DNA of 64,000 nucleotides from Actinomycetes bacterium. GTDB taxonomy: Bacteria > Actinomycetota > Acidimicrobiia > Acidimicrobiales > RAAP-2. Below the pieces are notes generated by a model. That model made no database searches, had not been told where the DNA came from, and worked only from the letters and a program-made list of their open reading frames with translations. The stretch lies in the NCBI GenBank assembly GCA_021785695.1, contig JAJYEQ010000003.1, positions 1 to 64,000 on the forward strand, read 5' to 3'. Shown here in pieces: positions 25,739 through 33,984 of the stretch. Position 1 is the first letter of the stretch; each line of letters begins with the position of its first letter. Position numbers and translations under genes: made by a program.

Positions 25739-27361
25739 GTGCGCACCGCTCGCACCGCTCACACGAGGCGGCACCGCGCGCTGCGCGGCGTGGCCGCCCT
25801 GGGCGCGCTGGTGGCGGCGCTCAGCGTTCCCGGGGCGACGCCGGCACCGGCCGCGCGCGCGACCGCCCCGACCTTCACCAGCCCCTTCGGCGTCGTCTCG
25901 CGGGCCGTCCTGGCCCAGAACCGCCTCCCCGGCACGACGGCCTGGCGCATCGCCGGCACGCCACCGGGACTGATGGAGGGATTCGCGAACACCGACGCGG
26001 CCACGGCGGGCCAACTGGTCACGCTGTACGTCTCGACGACTGCGGCCACCTGGCACGTCGAGGCCTACCGCATGGGCTGGTACCAGGGGACCGGCGCGCA
26101 CCTGGTGTGGCGCTCGGCCTCGGTCCCCGGTCGTGTCCAGCCCCCCTGCGCGCTGCTGGCCGCGACGCGCACGACGGTGTGCGACACCTGGTCAGCCGGC
26201 CTGCGCTTCCACGTGGGGACGACGTGGCCCTCGGGCGACTACCTGCTCAAGCTGGTGGGCAACGGGCGCCAGGCCAGCTACGTGCTGCTGACGGTGTGGG
26301 ATCCGGCGAGCACCGCCACCTACCTGCTGGTGAGCCGCACCCTCACCGAGCAGGGCTGGAACACCTTCGGCGGCGCCGACTTCTACCAGGGGACCGGCGC
26401 CTGCGCCCCGGGTGCGTCCACCTACCCACCCTGCAACCGCGCCTACGCGGTCTCGCTGGACCGGCCCCAGGCGATCGGCCTGGGCGCCTCGGACTTCTTG
26501 ACCAACGAGTTCCCCCTGGTCTCGCTGATGGAGCGCCACGGCCTCGACGCCACCTACGTCAGCGACATCACGCTCAGCGAGCACCCGGGCCTGGCCAGCC
26601 ACCACCGGGCCATCCTGTCGCTCGGTCACGACGAGACCTGGACGGCGCCCGAGCTCTTCGGGGTCGAGGCCGCGCAGCGCCGCGGCGTGAACGTGGTCTT
26701 CTTCGGGGCGGCCGCCCTGGTGCGCCACGCCCGGCTGGCGCCCGGACCCATGGGGCCCAACACGCTGATCGTCGACTACCGCGACAGCGCGCTCGACCCG
26801 CTCAACGGCCACGGGAGCCCCTGGCAGGTCACCGGCAACACCTGGGCCGCGCCCCCGACCAACTGGTCGGCGACCAGCCTGGTCGGCGAGCTCTACGCCG
26901 GCTACGTCCTGCCCGGCCAGGCCCCGGCCCCGCTGGTCCTGTGGGACGCCCCCCGGTGGCTGGTGCGCGGGACGCCGCTGCACCGGGGCTCGTCGATCCC
27001 GGGCATCTACGACTCGGACATCGACCACGTCGTGGCCAGCGCGGCGACGCCGGCGACGCTCCAGGTCCTGGGCCACTCGCCGATCCCCCTCGCCGAGACC
27101 TACACCAACCAGGGCGCCTGGGCCGGGTACACCTACGGCGACTTCACGTACCACACGGACCCGGCCTCGGGCGCCGGGGTGATCGACACCGGGACGACCA
27201 ACTGGATCTGCGCCCTCTCGACGTGCGCCGCCAGCCCCGCCGCCGGGGCGCTGCTGTCGCGCCTGACGACCAACATCCTGGCGCTGGTGGGTGCGGGCCC
27301 GGCCGGCCGCGTCGCGCCCCCCGTCCCCAACGCCGCCCAGGTGGTCCCTTTCGGCTCCTGA
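25739..27361 (+). CDS. Secreted protein with N,N-dimethylformamidase beta-like domain
   Basis: 540 aa. Signal peptide (RALRGVAALGALVAALSVPGATPAPAARA). The N-terminal mature part (about 45-180) is beta-rich (VTLYVSTTAATWHVEAYRMGWYQGTGAHLVW, YLLKLVGNGRQASYVLLTVW). The rest has the sequence pattern of the large C-terminal domain of N,N-dimethylformamidase beta subunits (LVSRTLTEQGWNTFGG, SDITLSEHPGLASHHRAILSLGHDETWT, GVNVVFFGAAALVR). Such secreted actinobacterial proteins are of unknown function. GTG 25739 follows GAGGAGG. Confidence 0.75.
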   Translation: MRTARTAHTRRHRALRGVAALGALVAALSVPGATPAPAARATAPTFTSPFGVVSRAVLAQNRLPGTTAWRIAGTPPGLMEGFANTDAATAGQLVTLYVSTTAATWHVEAYRMGWYQGTGAHLVWRSASVPGRVQPPCALLAATRTTVCDTWSAGLRFHVGTTWPSGDYLLKLVGNGRQASYVLLTVWDPASTATYLLVSRTLTEQGWNTFGGADFYQGTGACAPGASTYPPCNRAYAVSLDRPQAIGLGASDFLTNEFPLVSLMERHGLDATYVSDITLSEHPGLASHHRAILSLGHDETWTAPELFGVEAAQRRGVNVVFFGAAALVRHARLAPGPMGPNTLIVDYRDSALDPLNGHGSPWQVTGNTWAAPPTNWSATSLVGELYAGYVLPGQAPAPLVLWDAPRWLVRGTPLHRGSSIPGIYDSDIDHVVASAATPATLQVLGHSPIPLAETYTNQGAWAGYTYGDFTYHTDPASGAGVIDTGTTNWICALSTCAASPAAGALLSRLTTNILALVGAGPAGRVAPPVPNAAQVVPFGS

Positions 27362-27386
27362 GTCCCCGAGGGTTAGGGTCACATCC

Positions 27387-28628
27387 GTGAGCCCCGCCGA
27401 CCCCTTCGCGCCCTCCCTCGACCAACTGCGCCAGCGCACCAGTGAGAAGTGGCGGCGCTACCCCGCCGACGTCCTGCCGCTGTGGGTGGCCGAGATGGAC
27501 GTCACGCTGGCCCCGCCGGTCGTGGAGGCGCTCGTCGCCGCGGCGCGCACCGGCGACCTCGGCTACCCCTCCCCCGCCCGGTACGTGGAGGCCCTGGCCT
27601 CCTTCGCCGCCCGCCGCTGGGGCTGGGAGCTCGACGTGTCGCGCGCCCAGGCCGTGGGCAACGTCATGGGCGGGGTCAGTGCGGCCGTGTCGGTGCTCAC
27701 CGAGCCCGGCGACACCGTGGTCGTCAACTGCCCGGTCTACCCGCCCTTCTACTCCTACGTGGCTCGGGCCGGCCGCGTGGTCGGGGAGGCACCGCTCTCG
27801 GCGGCGGGACGCCTCGACCTGGAGGCCCTGGACGCCGCTTTCGCCAAGGCCCGCGAGCGCTCCGCGCATCCCGCCTACCTCCTGTGCAGCCCGCACAACC
27901 CGACCGGGACGCTCCACCGGCCCGACGAGCTCGCCGCCGTGGCCGACCTGGCGCGCCACCACGGCCTGCGCGTGATCAGTGACGAGATCCACGCCCCCCT
28001 CGTGCTCGAAGGGACGTTCACCCCACTGCTCAGCCTGGAGGCGGGCCGCGACGCCGTCGCGCTGCTGTCGGCCTCCAAGGCCTTCAACCTGGCCGGGGCA
28101 CCCGGTGCCGTCCTGGTGGCCGGACCCGAGGCCGGGGACCTGCGCACCCGCCTGGCGACGCGCAGCGTGCCCGGAGCGAGCCACCTCGGCGTGATCGCCC
28201 AGACGGCCGCCCTGCGAGAGGGCGACGCGTGGCTCGACACGGTCCTCGCGCAGCTGCTCGCGCGGCGCGACCACCTGGTCGAGCGGCTGGCCACCTGGCT
28301 GCCCGCCGTGCACTACGTACCCGGGAGCGCCACCTACCTCGCCTGGCTCGACGCCCGCGACCTGCACCTGACCACGCCCCTCGTCGACACCCCCGCGGCC
28401 CTCGACGGGCTGACCGGGCCCGCGGCCTGGCTGCTGGCCAACGCGCGCGTCGCCCTGAGCGATGGAGCGGCCTTCGGGAGCGGCGGGGTCGGTCACGTCC
28501 GACTCAACTTCGCGACCTCGATCGAGATCCTCGACGAGGCCCTCACGCGCGTCGCCGAAGCACTGAACGCCAATCGCGAGCCTCCCGGCATCGCGGCGGT
28601 GCCCCAGCCACCCCACCGAGCGCGGTAA
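27387..28628 (+). CDS. PLP-dependent C-S lyase / aminotransferase (MalY/PatB type)
   Basis: 413 aa, fold type I. YPADVLPLWVAEMDVTLAPPV near the start and LLCSPHNPTGTLHRPDELAAVADLARHHGLRVISDEIHAPLV are characteristic of MalY/PatB cystathionine beta-lyases; the PLP lysine is in LLSASKAFNLAGAPGA. It splits C-S bonds of cystathionine-like substrates to give a thiol, pyruvate and ammonia. GTG 27387 is 7 nt after TAGGGT (27374-27379). The C-terminal 20 residues are Pro/Arg-rich. Confidence 0.9.
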   Translation: MSPADPFAPSLDQLRQRTSEKWRRYPADVLPLWVAEMDVTLAPPVVEALVAAARTGDLGYPSPARYVEALASFAARRWGWELDVSRAQAVGNVMGGVSAAVSVLTEPGDTVVVNCPVYPPFYSYVARAGRVVGEAPLSAAGRLDLEALDAAFAKARERSAHPAYLLCSPHNPTGTLHRPDELAAVADLARHHGLRVISDEIHAPLVLEGTFTPLLSLEAGRDAVALLSASKAFNLAGAPGAVLVAGPEAGDLRTRLATRSVPGASHLGVIAQTAALREGDAWLDTVLAQLLARRDHLVERLATWLPAVHYVPGSATYLAWLDARDLHLTTPLVDTPAALDGLTGPAAWLLANARVALSDGAAFGSGGVGHVRLNFATSIEILDEALTRVAEALNANREPPGIAAVPQPPHRAR

Positions 28629-28773
28629 CGCCGTCGCCGCCGGGCCGAGGTCCCTCCCACCCGCGTCCGGGTTCGCTGGCGCTTCGGTCATCCTCCCCGC
28701 GCCCCCGTGTCTCGGGGCCACGCGCCCCAGCAGCTCGACGAGACCGGTCACCAGGAGCACCGGCGCTGGTCGG

Positions 28774-29088
28774 ATGTACCGGTGCGAGGAGGTGCTGCTG
28801 CCCCAGGCGAAACCGTGGTTAGTGCGTCTGGCGCCGTTCCAGATCAGGGTTCGTGCTGGTCCGAAGCGGTGGACGGTGCGCGACGAGATCCTGGCGGTGC
28901 TGGCGGAGTTGATGGATGAACGAGGAGAGTTCAGGTTCCGGGACCTCGTGGCCCGTCTGAATCCGGACAACGACCTTCGCCGGCAGTGGGCGATGGAGAA
29001 GGCGCTGATGCGCCTCTGTGCTGACGAGGAACCCGGTAGCACCCTCACTCGCGTGGGGTCAGGGTGCTGCTGGGTTGCGAGATCTTGA
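28774..29088 (+). CDS. Hypothetical small protein, possible winged helix
   Basis: 104 aa. The central and C-terminal part (TVRDEILAVLAELMDERGEFRFRDLVARLNPDNDLRRQWAMEKALMRLCADEEPGS) looks protein-like and resembles a small winged-helix fold. The N-terminal 30 residues are less certain and a later start is possible. It lies just upstream of the toxin-antitoxin pair in DNA of lower GC than the flanks. No family recognised. Confidence 0.4.
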   Translation: MYRCEEVLLPQAKPWLVRLAPFQIRVRAGPKRWTVRDEILAVLAELMDERGEFRFRDLVARLNPDNDLRRQWAMEKALMRLCADEEPGSTLTRVGSGCCWVARS

Positions 29089-29138
29089 CGAAGGGACCCC
29101 GAAATGACTGCGCCCGCGGTGTCGCACGGCACTCTTGG

Positions 29139-29158
29139 TGTTATGTACTATAATAACA
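29139..29158 (+). promoter_or_regulatory. Promoter and inverted repeat of the toxin-antitoxin operon
   Basis: Consensus -10 TATAAT at 29149-29154 lies 6 nt before GTG 29161, so the message is likely leaderless. It is overlapped by the inverted repeat TGTTAT (29139-29144) / ATAACA (29153-29158), the expected place for an autorepressing antitoxin. No good -35 was seen. Confidence 0.65.
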
Positions 29159-29160
29159 CT

Positions 29161-29688
29161 GTGACATCAGCAGCTCAGCTCGTTCACCGTATGAAGCTCA
29201 ATAGTGGACTGACGCTACGTGAGATGGCTCGACGCGCCAAGACCTCGGCGCCGGCACTAGTCGACTACGAGGCGGGACGGCACGAGCCACGGCTTTCGAC
29301 ACTGCAGCGCCTGGCGGACGCCTCCGGGTGTGATCTCGTCATCGAGTTGCGACCGCGACTGACCGAGCCGGAGAAGCGGACCCTGCGGCTGCACGAGTTG
29401 ATTGCCGCGAAGCTCTCCGCGCGTCCGCAGTCTGTTGTGTCACTCGCACGTCGAAACCTTGACGTGATGCGCGCGGCTGACGTTGGCGGGAACGCCTCTA
29501 AGTACCTCGATGCGTGGTCCCGCCTCCTCGATGGTCCACTCGACACTCTTGTGACAGTCATGACGTCCACGGATCAAGCGGCGCGGGACCTCCGTCAGAG
29601 CAGCCCTTTCGCCGGAGTGCTCAGTGACGAGGAGCGTCTCGAGGCTCTTCGCGCGGTGAGGAGTTCGGTTGAACCGATCACAGCTTGA
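29161..29688 (+). CDS. XRE-type antitoxin
   Basis: 175 aa. N-terminal helix-turn-helix: RMKLNSGLTLREMARRAKTSAPALVDYEAGRHEPRLSTLQRLADASG, with DLVIELRPRL following as in many antitoxins paired with nucleotidyltransferase toxins. The C-terminal half (helical, LSARPQSVVSLARRNLDVMRAA) probably binds the toxin. Its end overlaps the toxin start by 20 nt. Start GTG 29161 is set by the TATAAT 6 nt upstream; an ATG at 29143 falls within the promoter. Confidence 0.8.
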   Translation: MTSAAQLVHRMKLNSGLTLREMARRAKTSAPALVDYEAGRHEPRLSTLQRLADASGCDLVIELRPRLTEPEKRTLRLHELIAAKLSARPQSVVSLARRNLDVMRAADVGGNASKYLDAWSRLLDGPLDTLVTVMTSTDQAARDLRQSSPFAGVLSDEERLEALRAVRSSVEPITA

Positions 29689-30271
29689 ACACATCATTCG
29701 CGCGGCCGGTGATGTACTGGGCGAGAACGAGGTAATTCTTGTGGGGTCCCAGTCCATTCTCGGTAGCGTGCCGGACGCACTACCGAGAGACGTCACGCTC
29801 TCGATGGAAGCGGACGTTATGGCAATGAGTGATCCCGACGGGGAAAAGGTGTTGCTCATCAACGGGACCATTGGTGAGTTGACACACTTCGACGGCACGC
29901 ACGGTTACTACGCCGAGGGCGTAGAAGAGGCGCTCTGCCGGTTTCCCATGGGATGGCGGGAGCGTCTCGTCGGTATCTGTACTCCCGCCACGAATGGCGT
30001 GACTGGTTGGTGCGTTGAACCTCACGACGTGGCCGTGGCCAAACTCCTCGCGGGGCGCGACAAGGGCATCCAGTACGTACGAGCTCTACTTCGATCGGGC
30101 CACCTTCAGCCGGGGACCGTCCTCGAGAGAGCGGAACTGACTCCGATGACTGATGACGAGTTGACGCGCATCGTCGGAGTTGTCGGAAGTATCGCACGCC
30201 CTGGACGCAAGAACCCCGCGCGCCACGTACTTCGACGGGTGCGCGATCATGGATCTAGGGACGATACGTAA
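29669..30271 (+). CDS. DUF6036-type nucleotidyltransferase toxin (AbiEii-like)
   Basis: 200 aa. Nucleotidyltransferase-fold motifs: EVILVGSQSILGSVPDALP (G-S motif) followed by RDVTLSMEADVMA (acidic motif), then GWRERLVGI, TGWCVEPHDVAVAKLLAGRDKGIQYVRALL. This is the layout of DUF6036/AbiEii-like proteins that act as toxins or abortive-infection effectors with an XRE partner. TTG 29669 has GAGGAG upstream and lies within the antitoxin end, so translation is coupled. Substrate (tRNA or nucleotide) unknown. Confidence 0.8.
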   Translation: MNRSQLEHIIRAAGDVLGENEVILVGSQSILGSVPDALPRDVTLSMEADVMAMSDPDGEKVLLINGTIGELTHFDGTHGYYAEGVEEALCRFPMGWRERLVGICTPATNGVTGWCVEPHDVAVAKLLAGRDKGIQYVRALLRSGHLQPGTVLERAELTPMTDDELTRIVGVVGSIARPGRKNPARHVLRRVRDHGSRDDT

Positions 30272-30454
30272 ACCCAGCATGACTCCGTTGCAGCGTCATA
30301 TATCCTGGTCACCTTCAATTTTACGGGGGCGCCGGGAATCGAAACACCGTCCCACCGAGGCGAACAGCTCGTCACCTCGTCTCCCCACGATGCGGGTCGC
30401 CTCTCGAGGCGATGCGCGCCCGTCGAGACGCTCCGAGCGCGCGTCACCGAGGCG

Positions 30455-30485
30455 GCGCCAGGGTCGAGGAGCTCGACCCTGGCGC
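30455..30485. terminator. 14-bp perfect hairpin
   Basis: GCGCCAGGGTCGAG (30455-30468) and CTCGACCCTGGCGC (30472-30485) with a 3-nt loop GAG. It stands about 185 bp after the toxin stop in a gene-free stretch (30272-30649) that otherwise shows nothing recognisable. No T tract; may be a terminator or a relic of a mobile element. Confidence 0.5.
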
Positions 30486-30649
30486 GCTGGGCACCGGGTC
30501 GTCTGGGCCGGGCCAGCCACCCCACGCGACCAGGGGCTGTGCTAAGACCTCTCTAGGCAGACGGGATGGCACCACGCGGCCACCGACTGACGGAGTCTGC
30601 TCCGTCGGCGGGACTGCCGCGCGGGCCACAGCCCACGTGAGGAGGAAAC

Positions 30650-32110
30650 ATGAATGGTCGAGTGAGACGTTGGCTGGCCGGCCCGGCTGCCGTGGCGGCG
30701 CTAGTGGCCGCCAGCCTGTCCGGGGCCACGCCGGCCCTGGCCGCCGCCACGATGACGGTGACGCCGTCAACGGGACTGGCCGCCGGTCAGGTCGTCCAGG
30801 TGACCGGCTCCGGGCTGCCCGCGGGCGCCGAGGTGGCCATCGTCGAGTGCACGGCGACCGCGACGACGCAGGCGGGGTGCGACGTCACCAACGCCGTGCT
30901 CGTGGCGACCGACGCCAGCGGTGCGATTCCCACCACGCCGTTCACGCTGACGACCGGAACTGTCGGCAACGGCACGTGTGGCACCTCGGCCGCCGACCTG
31001 ACGTGTGTGCTGGCCATTGGCTCGCTGACCGGGACGACGCTCGCCTACCAGCCGATCACCTTCGCCGCCCCGTCGACGGCAACCGGGCCCTCACTCACCG
31101 TGACGCCCGCAACCGGCCTCACCAACGGCCAGAAAGTCACCATCACCGGATCGGGCTTCACGCCAGGTGACTCGCTCTACGCCACCGAGTGTCTGACCAC
31201 GGTGACCAGCCCGGCGGACTGCAACGTGTCCACGGCGACGCCGATCACGGTCAACACCGACGGCACGCTGCCCTCGACGACCTTCACGGTCGTCACGGGA
31301 ACGGTCGGCGGGGCCACCTGCGGCACCTCGGCCGCCGATGCCGCCGGCTGCGTAATCATGGTCGCTAACAGCTCCGAGGGAGATCGCGCCGCGGCTCCCA
31401 TCGCCTTCGTCGTGCCCACTCCGACCACCCCGAGCGTGACGGTGTCGAAGACCTCCGGCCTCAAGAACGGGCAGACGGTCACGGTGACGGGCTCCGGCTT
31501 CACGCCGGGTGACTCGGTCTACGCCGTCGAGTGCCTGAAGGGCGCGAGCGGGCAGGCGGGCTGTGACCTGACGACCGCCACGGCCGTCACCGTCAACTCC
31601 GACGGGACGCTGCCCTCGACGAGCTTCAAGGTGGTGACCGGGGCGGTGGCCACGGGGACCTGCGGCACGACCGCCGCCAACGCGCACAACTGCGTCATCG
31701 CCGTCGCCAACATCTCGGGCGGCGACGCTGGTGAGGCGCCCATTGCCTTCGCCGTCGCCGCAGCCAAGCGCTTCTTGCGCGTGGCGCCGTCCCTGAACCT
31801 GCACAACCGGCAGGTGGTGCGCGTGTCGGGCCGCGGCTTCACGCCGCGTGACCACGTCTACATCGTCGAGTGCCGTCGGGGCGCGACCTCACCGGCCGCG
31901 TGCGATCTGCGCACGATGCGCGCGGTCGTCATCACGCCGGCGGGCATCTTGCGTCCCACGCCGTTCCACGTGGTAACGGGGCGCGTCGGCCACGGCCTGT
32001 GTGGCACATCCGCCGCCAACGCCCGCAGCTGCGAGATCTCGGTCGCCAACGCCCACCGGGGTGACGCCATCACCGAATCGATCTCCTTTAGCTTCGGTAC
32101 CCTCAAGTGA
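30650..32110 (+). CDS. Secreted protein of four neocarzinostatin-like repeats
   Basis: 486 aa. Signal peptide to about residue 32. Four tandem domains of about 105-115 aa start near residues 33, 144, 261 and 374, each opening with the pattern VTPxxGLxxGQxVxVTGSGFxPGDxxYxxEC and closing with GTCGTSAAxxxxCxIxVAN. This is the beta-sandwich plus two-disulfide layout of the neocarzinostatin (enediyne apoprotein) family. Each repeat keeps four Cys (repeat 1 VEC, GCD, GTCGT, TCV). No enediyne synthesis genes are present, so the role is probably structural or adhesive rather than chromophore carriage. ATG with GAGGAGG upstream. Confidence 0.8.
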   Translation: MNGRVRRWLAGPAAVAALVAASLSGATPALAAATMTVTPSTGLAAGQVVQVTGSGLPAGAEVAIVECTATATTQAGCDVTNAVLVATDASGAIPTTPFTLTTGTVGNGTCGTSAADLTCVLAIGSLTGTTLAYQPITFAAPSTATGPSLTVTPATGLTNGQKVTITGSGFTPGDSLYATECLTTVTSPADCNVSTATPITVNTDGTLPSTTFTVVTGTVGGATCGTSAADAAGCVIMVANSSEGDRAAAPIAFVVPTPTTPSVTVSKTSGLKNGQTVTVTGSGFTPGDSVYAVECLKGASGQAGCDLTTATAVTVNSDGTLPSTSFKVVTGAVATGTCGTTAANAHNCVIAVANISGGDAGEAPIAFAVAAAKRFLRVAPSLNLHNRQVVRVSGRGFTPRDHVYIVECRRGATSPAACDLRTMRAVVITPAGILRPTPFHVVTGRVGHGLCGTSAANARSCEISVANAHRGDAITESISFSFGTLK

Positions 32111-32118
32111 GGCGGGAC

Positions 32119-32154
32119 TGCCGGGCCCCAGGACAGCAAACCTGGGGCCCGGCA
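32119..32154 (+). terminator. Terminator hairpin
   Basis: TGCCGGGCCCCAGG (32119-32132) and CCTGGGGCCCGGCA (32141-32154) form a perfect 14-bp stem with an 8-nt loop, 9 bp after the stop of the repeat protein. Confidence 0.75.
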
Positions 32155-32524
32155 GGAACCCCCGTGATCGGTCGGCTCCGCTCACGGGCGCAGTGCTCTG
32201 CTGGCGCGACGACCGCGCCGAAGTCAGTGAAGTCGGGGTAGCCCGCGTACCCGAGCGGCTCGTACGTATCCGCGCGTTCGCGCCCCGTCGCTGAAGTCGC
32301 CAATGCGTCCCGGGGTCCCCGGATAGGTCAGCGCCCGACGCGTCCGCGTTGCCCGGGCCGGCCCGGCTGCCGCCATCTCGCTGAGGTTTCTCGGCTGGCG
32401 GCGCGCGCCTCATCTCGCGGATCGCGAACGGCCGGTCCGAAGACCAGCCGAGCCCAGCGCCCGGTCCTCGGGCGAAGCGTCGGGGAGACCCGCCAAGGCC
32501 CCCCCTCGCGGGGCGCGACCACGC
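32155..32524. other. Intergenic stretch, no gene recognised
   Basis: 370 bp between the terminator and the convergent HMG-CoA-lyase-like gene. A minus-strand peptide around 32220-32300 (RADTYEPLGYAGYPDFTDF) looks faintly protein-like but is short and has no partner motifs. Confidence 0.45.
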
Positions 32525-33670
32525 TCAGTCCGCGCGGCGCAGCTCCGCCTCGATCGCGTCGCGCGCCGGTGAGGTGATGGGCTCGCGCCACGGCGAGCGC
32601 TGGCCCTGGTACGCGGCCGGCCCCAGGCGGAAGTGCTGGGCCTCGGCTTCCGTCTCGATGAAGGGGAGGTCCATGGGGAACAGGCGCGCACCGCGCGGGC
32701 GCGGCCCCGCCTTGGCGACGTGGCTCCACAGCGGGTGACCAACGACGCGCTCGGCCAGCAGCGACGCCTCGATCAGCCGGTCGAGGTTGACGCCGGTGTC
32801 GATGCCGAGCTCGCTCAGCAGGTCCACCAGGTCCTCGGTGGCCATCATGCGCGTCATGCGCCCGTGGCCGCCGTAGGGGCAGCCGCCCATGCCGCCCACG
32901 GTCGAGTCCAGCACCAGCGTGTCGGTCGGGCGCAGGGTGCGCAGCGCCTCGTAGGCCGACAGCAGGGCGGTACCCCGAGCATTGTGCAGGTGCAGGTGGA
33001 AGCGGGTGATCTGGGGCCAGCGCTCGAGGATCTCGGCCAACTGGTCGGCCACGGCGTCCGGCGTGTTCCAGGCCATCGGGTCACCGATCCACACCCGATC
33101 GACGGGGATCCCCGCGCCCTGCCACAGCTCCATCTGGCGCGCCAGCATCTCGGTGCGCTGCTCCTGGCTGAAGGGGCCCAGCCAGTTGGACCCCCACGCG
33201 GCGGCGATGGCGATGCCGGCCACCGGCACCTGGTCGGCGACGGCTTGCGCGACAATGGCCGGCCAGCCGGCGATCTCCTGGGCCTGGCTGCGATTGGTGT
33301 TGCGGCGCACGAACACGTCGCACAGGTGACCCTGGGTGCGCGGCACGTCCTCGGGATCCTGGATCCACGGGTAGGCGGCCATGCGCTCACGGCCCCGCGC
33401 GTTGAGGGCCAGGGCGGTGTAGGTGACTCCGGGCACCGGGGTGAAGCGCCGCAGGAGCGCGTCGATCTCGGCCATCTGCGGCGTCCAGGTGGGGCTGACG
33501 AACGAGCCCACCACGATGGTGCGCAGGCCCGTTACCGAGAGGGCCTCCAGCAAGGCGAGCTTGTCGTCGACGCTGATGGCGGCGCTCTCGATCTGCATGC
33601 CCTCGCGCATGCCCTCCTCGATGATCTCCACCGTCGGATACCGACGGCCGTGGGACACGCGATCAGACAA
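32525..33670 (-). CDS. HMG-CoA-lyase-like DRE-TIM metallolyase
   Basis: 381 aa. HMGL-like TIM barrel: EEGMREGMQ at the N terminus (the DREG-type motif, with the Asp replaced), HLHLHNARGTALLSA (metal-binding HxHN) and DSTVGGMGGCPYG (catalytic Cys motif GxGGCP). HMG-CoA lyases release acetoacetate and acetyl-CoA; related enzymes act on other acyl-CoAs. TTG 33670 is preceded by GGAGG at 6 nt. The C-terminal 70 residues exceed a standard HMG-CoA lyase. Location next to acetoacetate-handling genes supports such a role. Confidence 0.78.
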   Translation of the reverse strand: MSDRVSHGRRYPTVEIIEEGMREGMQIESAAISVDDKLALLEALSVTGLRTIVVGSFVSPTWTPQMAEIDALLRRFTPVPGVTYTALALNARGRERMAAYPWIQDPEDVPRTQGHLCDVFVRRNTNRSQAQEIAGWPAIVAQAVADQVPVAGIAIAAAWGSNWLGPFSQEQRTEMLARQMELWQGAGIPVDRVWIGDPMAWNTPDAVADQLAEILERWPQITRFHLHLHNARGTALLSAYEALRTLRPTDTLVLDSTVGGMGGCPYGGHGRMTRMMATEDLVDLLSELGIDTGVNLDRLIEASLLAERVVGHPLWSHVAKAGPRPRGARLFPMDLPFIETEAEAQHFRLGPAAYQGQRSPWREPITSPARDAIEAELRRAD

Positions 33671-33984
33671 CGTCGGCCTCCTTCCGGGCGCTCCAGTTCA
33701 GGGGAGAGTGGTCCCGCTCGGGCCGCGACCCGGGGACATCGTGGTCCCGCCAGCCGGCGCGCCCCAGCACGCCGCCGCGCGACGCGAGCACCAGCGAGGC
33801 CTTCCCCGCCCCCGGGCGCGGGCCGCGGCGCGGCGCGGGCGGGGCGGTGGGGAGCTGCCCGCCCACCACGTGCCCCCGGGGGGTGAGGGCCATCTGGAGC
33901 ATCGACACGCCCCCGACGCTACCGACTTCCTCGCGCTGGCGGACCCGGGCGGCCCGCGCCGGCGCGCACCTGCCAGAGTGGTGC
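33671..33984. other. Divergent intergenic region
   Basis: 314 bp between the lyase and methyltransferase starts. A minus-strand frame runs through it and overlaps the lyase start by 8 nt, but its composition (Arg/Pro/Gly-rich) does not convince. CAGAGT at 33974-33979 is a possible -10 for the methyltransferase. Confidence 0.4.

Noticed and set aside
30310..30360. Minus-strand T-arm-like motif (TTTCGATTCCCGGCGCCCC)
   Set aside because: The T-stem does not pair properly and there is no complete acceptor or anticodon arm, so it is not called a tRNA or att site.
32103..32303. Minus-strand 66-codon frame near 32.2 kb
   Set aside because: A short protein-like stretch but it overlaps the terminator hairpin and shows no family features.
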